A stretch of 64,000 bases of DNA, taken from positions 31,914,501-31,978,500 of the forward strand of contig NC_088911.1 in the NCBI RefSeq assembly GCF_963576675.1, given 5' to 3'. Made by a program: the position numbers and the translations under genes. Positions 36,701 to 48,494 of this stretch are shown in pieces. The notes beneath the pieces were generated by a model. It did not search any database. It was not told the DNA's origin and was given only the letters and a program-made list of their open reading frames with translations. The first letter of the stretch is position 1. Each line of letters starts with the position of its first letter. Source of the DNA: Euphorbia lathyris (Eukaryota > Streptophyta > Magnoliopsida > Malpighiales > Euphorbiaceae).

Positions 36701-37802
36701 TCCTATTGCATTTCGAAGGCGACTAATTCTGTTATGCTTCCTGCGTCCGTTAGCATAGGCATGGTACAGCTTAGTGTTCGAGTCCCCATCTTGGAGCCAA
36801 AGAAGTTTTGATCTTTGACGCCAATGATCTTCTTGTTGCAGCAAGAGTTTAACCAATTCTACTCTGGTTGCTTCATACTGCACCGCATCTTCACTCTGTG
36901 AGCTCTGTCTCAAACGTGCAAGCCTAGATTGGAGTTTGTTTATATTCTTTATTAGGTCAACAGCTTTCTGCCTGCCCTAATTTCCCAGCTTCCCAGCTAA
37001 CTGCCTCAATCTGTGATCTAAACTGTCATTACTGCTATCCTGCCAGGCATTGTTAACTATATTGCGTAAATCTGCCTCTCGGATCCACTTCTGTTCAAAT
37101 CTGAAATTCCGGGAAACACTCTGTATATGTGTCGTGTCAGTTCTTAGCATGATGGGTGAGTGGTCTGACGTAGGTGCAAGTAAATTAGTGCAACTACTAT
37201 CAGGGAATAAAGATTGCCAATATTCAGACCCCATACATCTGTCTAGCCTCTCCTGAACTTCATTCGGTTTACCCCTATGACGAATCCAAGTATATTGGTA
37301 TCCCAATAATGGCATATCATGTAATCCACATTGCTGAAGGGTTTCTCTGAACCCCCTATAGCACCACTCGGGATGCTCTACAAGACCTTTTTTATCCTCA
37401 TGATTCAACAGGTCGTTAAAATCACCCACAATGGCCCCACGGGAGAGGAGAGGCGGCAGCAAGATTCCTCAGAATATTCCAAGAAACCTTTCGTCTAGCT
37501 CTCTCTGGGCACCCGTAAAAACCGGTTAGCCTCCAATCACCTTTATCTAAATCATGAACCACTAAATCGATGTGATTAATAGAGTAAGAAAGTAATTAGC
37601 AATCACTAGCTTTCCTCCAAAAAACACAAACACCTCCACTTCTTCCTATGCAGTCAACCGCAAACCAACCTCCAAATCTGATTTTACTACAGAGAAATTC
37701 AATTCTTGATTGACCCACTAGTGTTTCGAAAAGGAAGATCACATCGGGCCTGTGAGCTCGAACCAGCTCACAAAGAATTGGAACTGCCTTGGCGTTGCCC
37801 AA
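33731..37802 (-). pseudogene. LINE 3 ORF2: endonuclease, reverse transcriptase, RNase H
   Basis: Read from the right: 37802-37596 and 37462-36977 carry the endonuclease (LFETLVG, GDFND, TSDHSPI). 36913-35552 carries the RT (AGPDGFNPDFYQ, LRPIALCNVLFKI, NQSAFIKGRSI, KIDMSKAYDRVDW, catalytic FADD). 35482-34718 is the post-RT region. 34636-33731 has zf-RVT remnants (CVLCNECWEDEWHCF) and RNase H (CCTDAAF, ESEAGAL, FESDA). ORF2 overlaps the ORF1 end in another frame. Breaks occur near 37500, 36970, 35520 and 34700. Residues of all catalytic cores are visible, so the decay is recent or modest. Confidence 0.88.
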
Positions 37803-39001
37803 GCCTTGACAGTTCCAGCTGAGAACAATCTTACTGGCGGGCGAACCCCTTGGTCCGCCTTAAAATCTTTTTCCGTATCCCCTTTACTCGTGGTGAAAGC
37901 TGCATTTTGTGTTTTCTCCGAAGCTGAATCCCCCTGACCTCCCTCTGTCATCGGAGGAATAATATCAACTTCCATACTTTGGGCTGCTTTCTCTGTTAAC
38001 TTGAGGGTACCTGCTTTCAACTCTCCCCTTCTCCTTTTCCTCTCTTCATTAAATTCCAACCCTGTTTCTGGTTGAATATTTTCCTTCAGACTATGCGTGG
38101 ATTGCCCTGTTTCAAAAATACTGGTTCCAAAGTTCCGGGCTAGATGTTGTAAATTCTGTCGTTGAACTAGAGCAGGATATGTCTCTAGTATAGCAGCGTT
38201 CCTTTCCCTTGGGGAATTTGATACTGCGGTACTGCCTGAGTTAGTCTCATCTCTGAGCCATTTTTCTCCCCCCAGAAGGTTCTGTCTACGGGCTGGGGCT
38301 CTAAGGGATACATCCCACAATCTAATCACATCCTCTTCCTTATTCTCAAAATAGATATCATAGTGTCTATCTAAGTGCCCAATAAGTCCGTATATAAAGC
38401 AAAACGTAGGTAATTTTTCGTACCTGAAAGTGCAGAGCAGCCACTCTCCTCCTGCTTTCCTAACCTTCTTCTCCCTCTGAAGTGGTTTTCTGATGTCTAA
38501 GCACACCCGGACTCTCAAGAAGCTGTGCGCATGAGTCCATACGTTCTTCGGGTCAGCCGACACAAAAGTTCCAATAAAGTTGCCCAAAGCCGTAGCAACC
38601 GTTTCAGAAAATAACCCCGGTGTTAGTCCGTAAATCTGAACCCAAAAATTGGTTTGGGTTAAGGGGGCTTCAGATGGTAATTCTCCCTCTTCCAGGGTAT
38701 GTAGCAGCAAGAGGTTATTTTCGAATGTCCACGGGCTGTTTTCCACAACCCAATTCAAATCATGTGGATGGAAGAACCGAAATAACATGAGCTTACCTCC
38801 TAGCTCGGATATCGCAAGACCTTTCCCGGGACGCCATATGCTTGCCATTCGGTGTTTGAAGATTTGGAAGTTAAAATTCCTATCCGTAACCAGCGACCCA
38901 ACCATACAGAGCTTGTAATTCGGCATTTCAGCGTTTCCGACGGCGTCGGAGAATTCGAACCCATCCTCGACGATGGCAAGTTTCTGCATCTGTGCTTCCA
39001 T
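37739..39001 (-). CDS. LINE 3 ORF1 protein (DUF4283 plus zinc knuckle), 420 codons
   Basis: An open frame from the ATG at 39001 encodes a DUF4283-type N-terminal domain (about residues 30-165, with WRPGKGLAI, LMLFRFFHPHDLNWV and PWTFENNLLLLH). A retroviral-type zinc knuckle follows near residues 205-222. In the knuckle, FCFIYGLIGHLDRHYD has Tyr where the second and fourth Cys belong, so two of the three metal-binding Cys are lost while the Gly-His pair is kept. Both changes fit G-to-A on the coding strand. The C-terminal third is low-complexity and charged. The ORF1 role in this family is nucleic-acid binding in the RNP. Confidence 0.83.
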   Translation of the reverse strand: MEAQMQKLAIVEDGFEFSDAVGNAEMPNYKLCMVGSLVTDRNFNFQIFKHRMASIWRPGKGLAISELGGKLMLFRFFHPHDLNWVVENSPWTFENNLLLLHTLEEGELPSEAPLTQTNFWVQIYGLTPGLFSETVATALGNFIGTFVSADPKNVWTHAHSFLRVRVCLDIRKPLQREKKVRKAGGEWLLCTFRYEKLPTFCFIYGLIGHLDRHYDIYFENKEEDVIRLWDVSLRAPARRQNLLGGEKWLRDETNSGSTAVSNSPRERNAAILETYPALVQRQNLQHLARNFGTSIFETGQSTHSLKENIQPETGLEFNEERKRRRGELKAGTLKLTEKAAQSMEVDIIPPMTEGGQGDSASEKTQNAAFTTSKGDTEKDFKADQGVRPPVRLFSAGTVKAWATPRQFQFFVSWFELTGPM

Positions 39002-39206
39002 GGTGCGGCGATAAGGGGGTGGGCAGAGGCTGGATAAGTTTCAGGGGAAAGTGAGTTTGGATTGGCGGGGATACGGTGGATCAATTAGGGTGAAGCGGAG
39101 GATGATGATAGAAAAAAAAAACAGGAGGGCGGCGGCAGAATAAAGACCTCTCAAAAGGAGGAGACTCTCGACAGGGAGAGAGAAAACTTTAAATGAAACA
39201 TAAGTT

Positions 39207-39989
39207 AAATAGTCATTAATGTTTTTTAACCTAATCGCTAAAATTAAACTTTATGAAATAATTACTAATTAAATTTAATACATTCTGTTTTAGTAAAACA
39301 ATATTTTTTAAAAATTTATCAAATTACTCGGTTCGAGGTTCGTTAGACACTCTTTAGGTAGATTCTCTTCCAATCAGGACTGACCATAGGAATGAGCCAG
39401 GAGTGTGGCTGTCGAAGGCCCAAAGCCAAAGCCAAAAAAGGACCAAATTTAGTTTTTTTTTTTTTTTTTACTTATATATAGTCATCTTTTTGTTATAAAT
39501 ATAGTTAGGATGCCTATTCAAGTATAAAATGAACTAAATAATATGATATTTTAGGTTTAAAATTGGCTCAATTTTCTATTTTAAATATTTAAGTACAATT
39601 TTTTTAAAGGCATTTTATCTCTTATTTCGTCTAGAATCCATAAATTGTCAGGACCGGTCCTAGTTCCAATTACTTTTTTTTATGTATACTAAGACACGAA
39701 CTTGAAATCTTTAGTTTAAGTGATTTAGGATCTTTTACAACTAAGTTCAATATTAATTTGTTTAATAAAAAATAGTTAAATACTAGATTATTAATTTTTT
39801 AATGTATTATTGTGTCGAACATTATGAAACACTAACTAGTTTGTGGTAGATAGGTAAATTTATCATTTTGTTTATAATTTTTTTCATTAAAATAGTTTTT
39901 TAAATATCTTATGGATAATCTTTTAAAAAAATTCTTATAGATAATACATATATATATTTATTTTAATGACACAGTATAAAATAAGATAT
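39207..39989. other. AT-rich spacer with possible small TIR element
   Basis: No gene. An imperfect inverted pair, caggactgacc (39377) and aggaccggtcctag (39650), may mark a small degenerate transposon of about 285 bp, but no target duplication was found. Confidence 0.3.
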
Positions 39990-40445
39990 TGTCACGTCCG
40001 TGTCCTTAATTTAGTTATTACACTCTAATATTAGGTTATAGGAAAAAGTACAAAAATAAACCTTGTGGTTACACATGTTTTCGATCTGTACCTTTATGGT
40101 TTAAAAGTTTGCAAAATGGTACCTTGAGGTTCATTCCGTTAGCAAACATAAGCAAAATTGACTAACGGTGTTAAAAATCAAAAGGAAAAGATTTAATTTA
40201 ATCCTTATATTTATTTATTTTATAAATTAACCTCCTTATTATCTAATTATCATAAACAAACCCTAAAATAAAAAATAAAGATCAAATACACCATCTTGTT
40301 TATCTCTTTTTTATTTTTTTTTCTCTCTGTCTCTCTAAAATCAATTCAATTTATGTGCAATCATATCTCCGCCTTCCGCATTTCTCTACCACCTTCTGCT
40401 TAATATTTTCGAATCTTTTCTTAATTCAATCTCATATTTAAGTTG

Positions 40446-42878
40446 ATGCACGAAGGATCGGGGATTGCTCGTTGTTTGTTTCAGGAATTTTTTGATGGTT
40501 GGCTTGTCCGCCAGCAACACTGTCTCCAAGAGCTCTTATCGCTTCATCAACAACAGACTCATGAATTCTCAAAGAGGTTATTACTCGAATTCTCGCTCAT
40601 TACGAACAATATTACCAGGAAAAATCACGACTCGCTCATCGGAATATCTACATCGTCTTCTCTCTGCCGTGGTTTACTCCCTTCGAGCGTACTTTCCTCT
40701 GGATCGCCGGATTCAAGCCTGCACTCACTTATAGAGCTCTTCACAGCTCTGTTCTTGATCTATCGGAAGAGCAGAGGCAACTTATCAGTAGGCTAATAAG
40801 GAGGAGACAAAATTGGTTGAGAAAATGTTACATGATGAGATGGTCAGAGTTCAGGAGAGCGTTGCGTCGCGGCCCTTGCTGGAGTGGGCGAATGGGTGGA
40901 TGTTGGATGGTGAAACCAGAATCGAAGAATCGGCGATTGAGAGGATTGGATCGGAGATAGAAGTAATGGTAGGACGGGCGGATGTGCTGAGGATGAGCAC
41001 GATGATGAGAGTGGTGGAGATTCTGTGTAACATCCGTAATTTTACGGAATCTATCGTGTAAAATAGAGTTTTAATTATAATATCAATATAAATTAAAAAT
41101 TTGTAATTTGTTTTTATTAAGTGGTCCCACTACTTTATATTATTATTATTATTATTAGTAGTAGTTTGGATAACTACAATTTCGTTTTATGTGGGGGAAG
41201 GTTTTGCAGCTAACGTTTTTACTGGGTTCTGCAATATAAAATTTCTTTTCTTTTCATTCTATTTTTCTACATTACTCCATATTCCGGCCATCTCTTGAGA
41301 CGAAAAATATACCATTAAATTCTTTGTTTCGTGAGGAATATTTTGAAACCACTATTGATATTTTTCTGATCGAAAAATATATTGACCGGAGCGGGTATTT
41401 TGCACCGTGAAAGTATTAGATCCCGACCTTTTAGACGATTTTAATATTGAATGGAGTGCACTTTTGGACTCCCCTGGTCGTTGGCTATCTCGTGATAGTC
41501 TCGGCTTGCGATTCCGACATCTCCGACGAACTTCCGGCGACCGACCACCACGCTCCGGCGAAACTCCGGGGCACCGGTAATGAGTCAGTTAGAACCCGAA
41601 CAAATTAATTAGCGTTTTGGATCGAAAGGTAAACTTAATTGCTTATGTTTATATATATATATGTCTTTATATATTTATTTATATGTTTATGTGAGTGTCT
41701 ATTAATACTTTGTCATCGAATAATTAAATGTATGTTGAATGAATACTGAGTATTTGAGTTATTATTTAATTGGTACTTGATTTATATATATGATGAATTG
41801 AAACGTGGAGTTTCAAATGTTCTCTGTATGGTTGAATTTATTGAAATAAGGCTTTGTTCCTTTTAAAATCATGTTGCTCATGTATTTACCTATTGAGGTA
41901 TTAACTGTGAAATTATACCATGATAGAATTGGAATGTATATGAGTTTAGAAGTTTATAAATTACGAAATTTTATTGGATTATGTTTGAGTTAGAACAAAA
42001 CATAAATAGCTAGCTTCGGTGAGTATATTCAATGGTCTGGAGGTTTGTTGATACTGTGATCACAGGCACCTGGGTAGGGTGTTATTTTACTCTAATTGAG
42101 TTTATACTGTGTCCTGAAACTGGGGGCGATAGCAGTACCGTATTATTGGAAAAAAAAAAAAAGAAATCATTACGAGGTTAAAAATGTACTATTGTTAACC
42201 ATGAGACCATTGAGCATATTTCACTTAGGTCTAGCTGGGCCCTTAAAAATAAAGATAATAAATTATAATTTTGTTGTTTGAAGTAAATCGAGTCACCTAC
42301 GAGATGATATGTTTATATCTTATTCTTGATTGATTGATGGTTGATTGTTTGATTTATTAAATGTGAAGATGTATGAAATTAATTAATTAATTATATATAT
42401 ATATAAACATAGGTAATTATGCTTATTGAGTAGGTAGCTCACCCCTTGCCACGTTGAAATTTTCAGGCTAGGTTCAGAGGTTCTCCTATTTGTTAGATTT
42501 TCAGGTTTACTCTACATTCAAGCTGGCCAGCACAAGCGTCTCATTCTTATTAGAAATTTTATGGACATTTATTAGGATTTAAGTTATTGTTGAACCAGAT
42601 TACTTTATTTAGATTAAGTGAAATTTTTATTGATCAATTACATTGTTTTATTGGTTATTGAACCTTTTGAATATTGATTTTTGATAGACGGTAATAAATG
42701 AAGAGCCTTTATATAGTTATGTGGGTGGTTGTTCTTAGTTATGACAACTGCTTGGTTTTCTATGTATTTTCAATGTGATCCGGAACGGGGTTACATTCTG
42801 ACTCCCAAACAGAACGTTAAGTTTTTTACGGCTGCGACGGAGCTACAGTCGAAGATCAGGAATATCAATATGCAATGA
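40446..42878 (+). pseudogene. DOG1-domain protein copy inside the MULE
   Basis: Segments are 40446-40550 (FQEFFDGWLVRQQHCLQELL), 40568-40795 (LKEVITRILAHYEQYYQEKS, then FLWIAGFKPALTYRALH and LDLSEEQRQLISRL), 40801-41025 (VQESVASRPLLEWA, then MRVVEIL) and 42801-42878 (TPKQNVKFFTAATELQSKI, stop 42876-42878). Order and motifs match the plant DOG1 domain, found in seed-dormancy DOG1-like proteins and at the C-terminus of TGA factors. Coverage is nearly end to end (about 220 codons). Two frameshifts (about 40550-40567 and 40795) and a 1,770-bp solo LTR at 41026 inactivate it. The 3' end reads in frame across the LTR target site. No introns are visible. Confidence 0.85.
41026..42795. mobile_element. 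Solo LTR inside the DOG1-like copy
   Basis: TGTAACATCC...GGGGTTACA ends are flanked by the 5-bp duplication ttctg (41021-41025 and 42796-42800). It is 1,770 bp with no ORF of note. Joining the flanks restores the DOG1-like reading frame, which confirms the boundaries. A diverged antisense fragment of the same family lies at 61220-61415. Confidence 0.87.
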
Positions 42879-44251
42879 CGGTAAGATGATAATTAAGATG
42901 ATGAGGTAGGTAGCAGGAATGAATTATAGCTGAGTTACTCGAGCACGTCATTGTTGTTAACTATGTCTTTTTGAAATATCTTTTTGGAGGTTAAATTTTT
43001 TTTTCTCTTTACAGCACTCATTAAGGATCTGTTTTTTAGATTTAGAAACTAATTAAAGGTTAGATATTTAAAAAGAGATGGAAATTTAATTGATTTTAAA
43101 GAGAGAAATAACAAAGAGGATAGAGAGAAGAGAAAAGGAAAAAAAAATCAAAGAGAGAGGGAGAAGATTGTGTATTTGATTTTTATTTTTTATTTTGGGG
43201 TTTGTTTGTGATAATTAAATAATAATGAGGTTAATTTATAAAATAAATAAATATAAAGACTAAATTAACTCTTTTCCATTTGACTTTTAACACCGTTAGT
43301 CAATTTTGTTTGTATGTTGCTAACGGAATGAACCTCAATGTACCATTTTGCAAACTTTTAAACCACAAGGTGCCGATCGAAAACAGGTGTAACCACAAGG
43401 TTTATTTTTGTACTTTTCCCTATGTTATATTATAGTTATTTATTGATTGGAGAGTTAATTGGGTATTATGGACATAGTTTGGAGACTATTAAGTGTTGAT
43501 TATGATCTTTCTATTTCACGCCTGATGCCGATTGAGGTCGTTTAGGGTCGGGTGTGACAGTTTGGTATCAGAGCCTAGGTTAAATTTTTCGGACCTAAGG
43601 TTGATAGTAATTAAGGAATATGGATATTTGGTGATAGCTAAGAAACAATTTGGAAAATTTCGAGGATTGGAGTAACTAGTTAAGTAAGTTGTAAAAATTA
43701 CATTTGATGGCTTGTAGTATACTTAGTATCAAATAGTATACTTAGGTGTCTACAAATGAAGGAAGTATTTGATAATTTGTATTATAGGTTAAATTCATGA
43801 CATTAAGTATGAATGGAAATTGATATTTGAGAGTTTATTATATATGAAATAAGGATATTAGACTTTTAAATGGTCTGATGAGTTTGTGTTCTTAGGAGTA
43901 TAAGAAATTGAGGAAACGATAAAATGATGAATTTTGAAGCTAATAGATATGTGATTAAGAAAGAGAAAATGTGGAGATACAATTAATTGTTTTGGAGGTT
44001 GATTATAAATCGGAAATTATGATGGAAGTCAAGATATAGGCATATACAGAGGCGGATGTAGGAGGTCAAAGGGGCCATTTGTCCCCCCCTCCCCTTCGTC
44101 CCCAATAAAACAAAATTTAGTCCAAAACTTTGGTTCCTCTCAAAACGACACCGTTTTGCCTTGTGAGTTTTTGATATAAAAAGAAGCGTTAAGGTGTAAA
44201 AATATCCTTAACGTTTTGGGTCAGGAGAAATTTTACCCCTTAACGTCTAAA

Positions 44252-46049
44252 GGATTAAACTCTTATTTGGGGTAATTTTTATAAAACATTACCCCATTGG
44301 ACCTGGTTGGGAAAATTTTCCCCAGAAGGGGCTGTTTCCCCAACCAGAGTTACTTTTTCATATTTTTTTGAATTTTTTTTACTGGCGCCGTAATGGGCTA
44401 GTGGACAAGAAAATGGATTCATGTCCACAAGTGGGGCAGTATTAAGAAAAAATTATTATTATTTTATAAAAATAAAAATAAAATTTATAAATTAATTATA
44501 AAAAAAGAAATTAATTTATATTTTTATAAAAATAAAATATATATTATAATAGTGTTATTAATGCAATAGATATTTTATTGTGTTATTAATACGCTAAATG
44601 TTTTTTTTTTGTTAGTAATGTGATAAATATTTAACGTATACATTTCAAGTGAGGTACAAATTTAATCATAACGTATGAAATTGTGCAAATTTAACATTAC
44701 CGTTTCCAAGGAAGATCAATTTTAATCATATGCTACCGAAAATTTGGAAAAAATTTGTTTGACTCTTATTTAACCACGCCAGACCTTCTAAAACAGTTTG
44801 TCGAAAAATTGAATTAGTTTCATACATTTTTTTCGTAACTATATTTTAGACAGTTTCAAAAAACTATATTTTAGACAGTTTCAAAAAACTAAGCTTGTTA
44901 CATATAAATTAATCACAATTTCTTTGAAAAATATCTAAAATATTTTACTCTGTTATTAATATACTAAATATTTTTTTTTGTTAGTAATGCACTAAATATT
45001 TAATCGTAACGTTTCAAGTATAGTCCTAATGTATGAAATAGTACAAATTTTATCTTAACGTTTTCAAGTTATATTTAAATTTGGGTTAAGGTGCAAAAAT
45101 ACCCCTAATGTTTTGGGTCAGAAGCAATTTTACCCCTAACGTCTAAAATGGTGCAATTTTACCCCTAACGTTTGTAGCCAAGAGCAATTTTACCCCTAAC
45201 GTTGATAAATTTGGTCAATTTCAGACACTATTATAAAATACAGTCATTTTTTTTCTTTATTTTGCACCAATTGGATATCAATTTGTTCTAAAAAAAGATA
45301 TCATGTTTTTGTAATTTAATAATAAAATTGGAGATTAATATTTATAAATTCGGTGAATTTTTTGAATTTTTTTTTGTCTAATTCGTACAATAGATAGTAT
45401 ATTTTTAATATTTTTTATTTTTTCACATTCCAACATATGTTTGTGATTTGTTACTGATAAAATAACGCATGTGTGAAGTGTAGATGACAAGATTCATGAC
45501 CGAGAAGACAGTTTGATGAAAGTGTCTGAAATTGACCCAATTTATCAATGTTAGGTGTAAAATTGCTCTTGGCTACAAACGTTAGGGGTAAAATTGTACC
45601 ATTTTAGATGTTAGGGGTAAAATTGCTCCTGACCCAAAACGTTAGGGGTATTTTTGCACCTTAACCCTTTAAATTTTAATCAAAATTTTATAAAATAAAA
45701 ATTCAATAATATAATTGTAATATATAATTTTATTTTTAGAAAATGATAAATTAATTTCTTTCTTTTATAATTGTTTTATAAATTTTATTTTTATTTTTAT
45801 AAATAATAATGAATTTTTTTTTAATATTTGTTGGGGGTAGTGGCGTGAAGCCACTGCCCCACTTGTGGAAAGGAATCCATTTTCCTGTCCACTAGCCCAT
45901 TACGGCGCGCTGTAATAGGTAAAAAAAATTCAAAAAGATATAAAAAAAGTAACCCTGGTTGGGAAACAACCCCTTCTAGAGAAAAATTTTCCAACCAAGT
46001 CCAATGGGGTAGTTTTTTTAAAAAAATAACCCAAATAAAAGTTTAATCC
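44252..46049. mobile_element. MULE-type element X, 1,798 bp, inserted in A1
   Basis: Terminal inverted repeats of about 190 bp or more start ggattaaactcttatttggg on the left and ggattaaacttttatttggg on the right (minus strand). The 9-bp duplication acgtctaaa flanks it (44243-44251 and 46050-46058). It has no coding capacity. A2 is nested inside, and a diverged relative lies at 61431-63590. Confidence 0.85.
45083..45667. mobile_element. MULE-type MITE family A, copy A2, nested in X
   Basis: 585 bp with about 140-bp near-identical terminal inverted repeats starting gggttaaggtgcaaaaatac, flanked by the perfect 9-bp duplication tttaaattt (45074-45082 and 45668-45676). It has no ORF. This is the innermost element of a three-level nest. 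Confidence 0.88.
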
Positions 46050-46529
46050 ACGTCTAAAATGGTGCAATTTTATCTCTAATGTTGGAAGGCAAGAGCAAAT
46101 TTACCCCTAACGTTGATAAATTGGGTCAATTTGAGAAATAATTCATCAAACTGTCCTCTCGGTCATGAATCTTGTCATCTACACTTCACACATGCGTTAT
46201 TTTATCAGTAACAATTCACAAACATATGTTGGGATGTGAAAAAAATAAGAAAAAAATATTGAAAATATATTGTCTTTTGTACGAATTAGACAAAAAAAAT
46301 TAAACAAATTCACCGAATTTATAAATATTAATCTCCAATTTTATTATTAAATTATAAAAAAACATTATATCATTTTTTAGAACAAATTGATATGCAATTG
46401 ATGCAAAATAAGAAAAAAATGACTATATTTTATAATAGTGTCTGAAATTGATCCAATTTATCAACGTTAGGGGTAAAATTGCTCTTGGCTACAAACATTA
46501 GGGGTAAAATTGCACTATTTTAAATGACA

Positions 46530-48400
46530 AATTAATGGAGTATTGATGATAATTAAACTATATTAATTGTAAGGAGTTAACAACTTGCAAAAAAACAAAT
46601 ATATATAAATACACCTTATACTACATGTTTTTGTAAACCAATATTCTGAAGGGCTAGAAATTCTCCTTGAGTCTCACTCGAACAATTACCTCTCTAGTTC
46701 ATTCTCTTTTTAGTTTGTGTGGATACCATTAGAGACAATCTACACTTGATTGTTACATTGGTTGACTACTAACCGTTTCTTTTGTTTAGTTGTGCTCGTG
46801 ATAAAACGGTTGATTTCTACGTGGGTATTTCGTTTGCAACCGTAGATTGTTCTTCAAAGAAAGGTACACACGTTCAATCCCTTTTATATGAAATAACGAT
46901 TAATGGATCTTGGTAAAGGGAAATAGATAAATTAGATAAAACAAATTATACTTCCAAATGACAAAATCATTTTTACAACCAAAATAAAATAAAAATGAGA
47001 CATCGATAGGGTAGCGAGAGGTGTGGAACCTGAGTAACGGTAGAAATGAAATTTTATCTCTAAAAATGGAACTATAACAACTATTGTTTTACAAAAACAA
47101 AGCAACATCACAATTGAGTACAAAATAGCTACTATATAAGAAAAAAAATCGAATAATTACTTTCAGAAACATAAGGATTTCTTATAATTTTTAACACATT
47201 TTAGTTCTTCTATTTTTATCAGATTTCTTCAGTTGGAGATATCAAAGTTTGAATTCTCCAAATTTTTGAACAAAATGCTATTAAGTAGTTTATCAATAAA
47301 AACCGCTTCTAAATAGATCTGAATCTCTTAATCAAGTAAGAACAAATTATAAGGTTTTACCATGTCTTTGTTTGTCATTTTATACAAACAACTATTATCA
47401 ATCAGCCGAGTTTTACCAAACAAGTTACACAATCAGCTGAGTTTTACCAAACAAGTTACACAAGCAGCTAGTCAAATCAGCTAACTAAAAAGATAATTAA
47501 CTAACAGCTATTTGCCAAACAGGAACCGTAAGCCAAGAAGAGAGAATTTAAAATGTGGAAAAATATATAGAACTCTTATCTTTAGATTTGTGGGAGATAA
47601 TCAAAGCCATAAAGAAAGTGAAGGGATAGAGAAAATCAATATAGAGTACATAGTTTTTTATTTTCTCATAAAACCGTTTCAGTTTAAATGGTAAATTTAT
47701 AATTACCATATAAATGTAGAAATAATGAAAATTAATTAAAACTAAAGACTAAAAATAATTACTTATTTTTTATATAATTGATTTTTTCTTAATATGACAT
47801 CTCAGCAAAAATTCTAAGATCAGTGAATCTTGAAATACAAATCTTGTATTCTAAATATAATGGATAAAATACTAAAATACGCCTATGATTTTTAAGGAAA
47901 TATTATTATTTTTTATATAATTAATTTTTTCCTAATACAACATCTCGGTGAGTGAATCTTGAAATGCAAATCTTTTATTCTAAATATAATGGATAAAATA
48001 CTAAAATAGGTTTATGGTCTTTAGGGAAAATATAATTATTTTTTATAGGCTTAATACACAAATAACCCCCTGAACTTGTCCAAATGTTGCCGAAATTTTA
48101 AATATCAAATTTTAACCATTTATTGCCGAAATTTTAAAAAGACTAAATTGAATGTTAAAACTAAATATGTACTTCACAAAAAACATTAAGGTCAAATTTG
48201 ATATTTATATTTTAATTAAGAGATAATGTACCAGAATAGGTATATGGTTTTTGAGAAAGTTTAAATTTAGGTTCAACGTACAAAATAACACTGATATAAG
48301 CTTAACATTTAAAAAGGTATGAAATTTAGATATCGATAACAAATTAGACACGTTATTCCTATATACTTTGCCCCCACTAAATGAAAATCCTGGATTCGTC
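46530..48400. other. AT-rich stretch with repeat fragments, no gene
   Basis: 46560-46880 resembles an LTR fragment (TATA-like tatataaataca then a leader-like tract) without confirmed ends. 47347-47525 matches the right half of the TAA-flanked MITE at 59938-60327 (ctattatcaatcagc, caaatcagctaa, ccaaacag). 47770-48030 contains two copies of a phrase ending gatggataaaatactaaaat-like text. No zf-XS or XS domain of an FDM-type gene was found here. Confidence 0.4.
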
Positions 48401-48494
48401 CCTGTATTTAAATGGAATTAATTTGAATCATACATAATTTAAGTAATACATTCTGCAGCTAATTATGATTGTTATTTGCTTATGTTGAATGTAG

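Larger units (their letters stand above)
33699..39188 (-). mobile_element. LINE 3: full-length L1-type LINE, decayed
   Basis: 5,490 bp flanked by the 18-bp duplication ttaaatgaaacataagtt (33681-33698 and 39189-39206). The poly-A tail is a T-run starting at 33699 on the plus strand. Both ORFs are recognisable: ORF1 with DUF4283 and zinc knuckle, then ORF2 with endonuclease, RT and RNase H. The 5' UTR is short (39002-39188). Stops and frameshifts in ORF2 make it inactive. It differs in sequence from LINEs 1, 2 and 4 and inserted 57 bp downstream of the LINE 2 tail. Confidence 0.9.
40041..43420. mobile_element. Pack-MULE-like element carrying a DOG1-domain gene copy
   Basis: Long terminal inverted repeats (about 300 bp; left from 40041 starting ggaaaaagtacaaaaataaa, right ending 43420) are flanked by a 9-bp duplication with one mismatch (taggttata at 40032-40040, tatgttata at 43421-43429). 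Long TIRs with a 9-bp duplication define Mutator-like elements. No transposase is present. The cargo is a DOG1-like coding region (40446-41025 plus 42801-42878), later split by a solo LTR. The element sits in the LTR of the 39990 retrotransposon. Confidence 0.85.
39990..44045 (+). mobile_element. 5' LTR, PBS and leader of a truncated LTR retrotransposon
   Basis: The LTR starts TGTCACGTCC (39990) and ends GTGTGACA (43559), the same family as the solo LTR at 31265-33612. Net of the MULE insertion it is only about 180 bp, so some 2.1 kb of LTR interior is deleted. A primer-binding site TGGTATCAGAGCC lies at 43563-43575. The leader 43576-44045 is AT-rich with no recognisable gag. No 3' LTR follows in the window; the element stops abruptly at a different terminus near 44047. 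Confidence 0.72.
44186..46527. mobile_element. MULE-type MITE family A, copy A1 (split by element X, right end truncated)
   Basis: The left terminus begins gcgttaaggtgtaaaaat (44186) and the right part is 46050-46527. Both halves carry the ttttaccccTAACgt repeats of family A. The copy is interrupted by element X with the 9-bp duplication acgtctaaa. Its right terminal inverted repeat is missing, because sequence stops matching at about 46527. Confidence 0.65.
44047..48404. mobile_element. Possible TIR transposon with cagRgRcgRat ends (nested contents)
   Basis: The left end cagaggcggatgtagg (44047) and the right end, reading cagggacgaatccagg on the minus strand (ending 48404), are imperfect inverted repeats flanked by ta on both sides. 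The superfamily is uncertain. The left flank is LTR-retrotransposon leader and the right flank is FDM-like intron, so at least one side has been rearranged. Most of the interior is the nested MULE group and AT-rich DNA. Confidence 0.4.
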
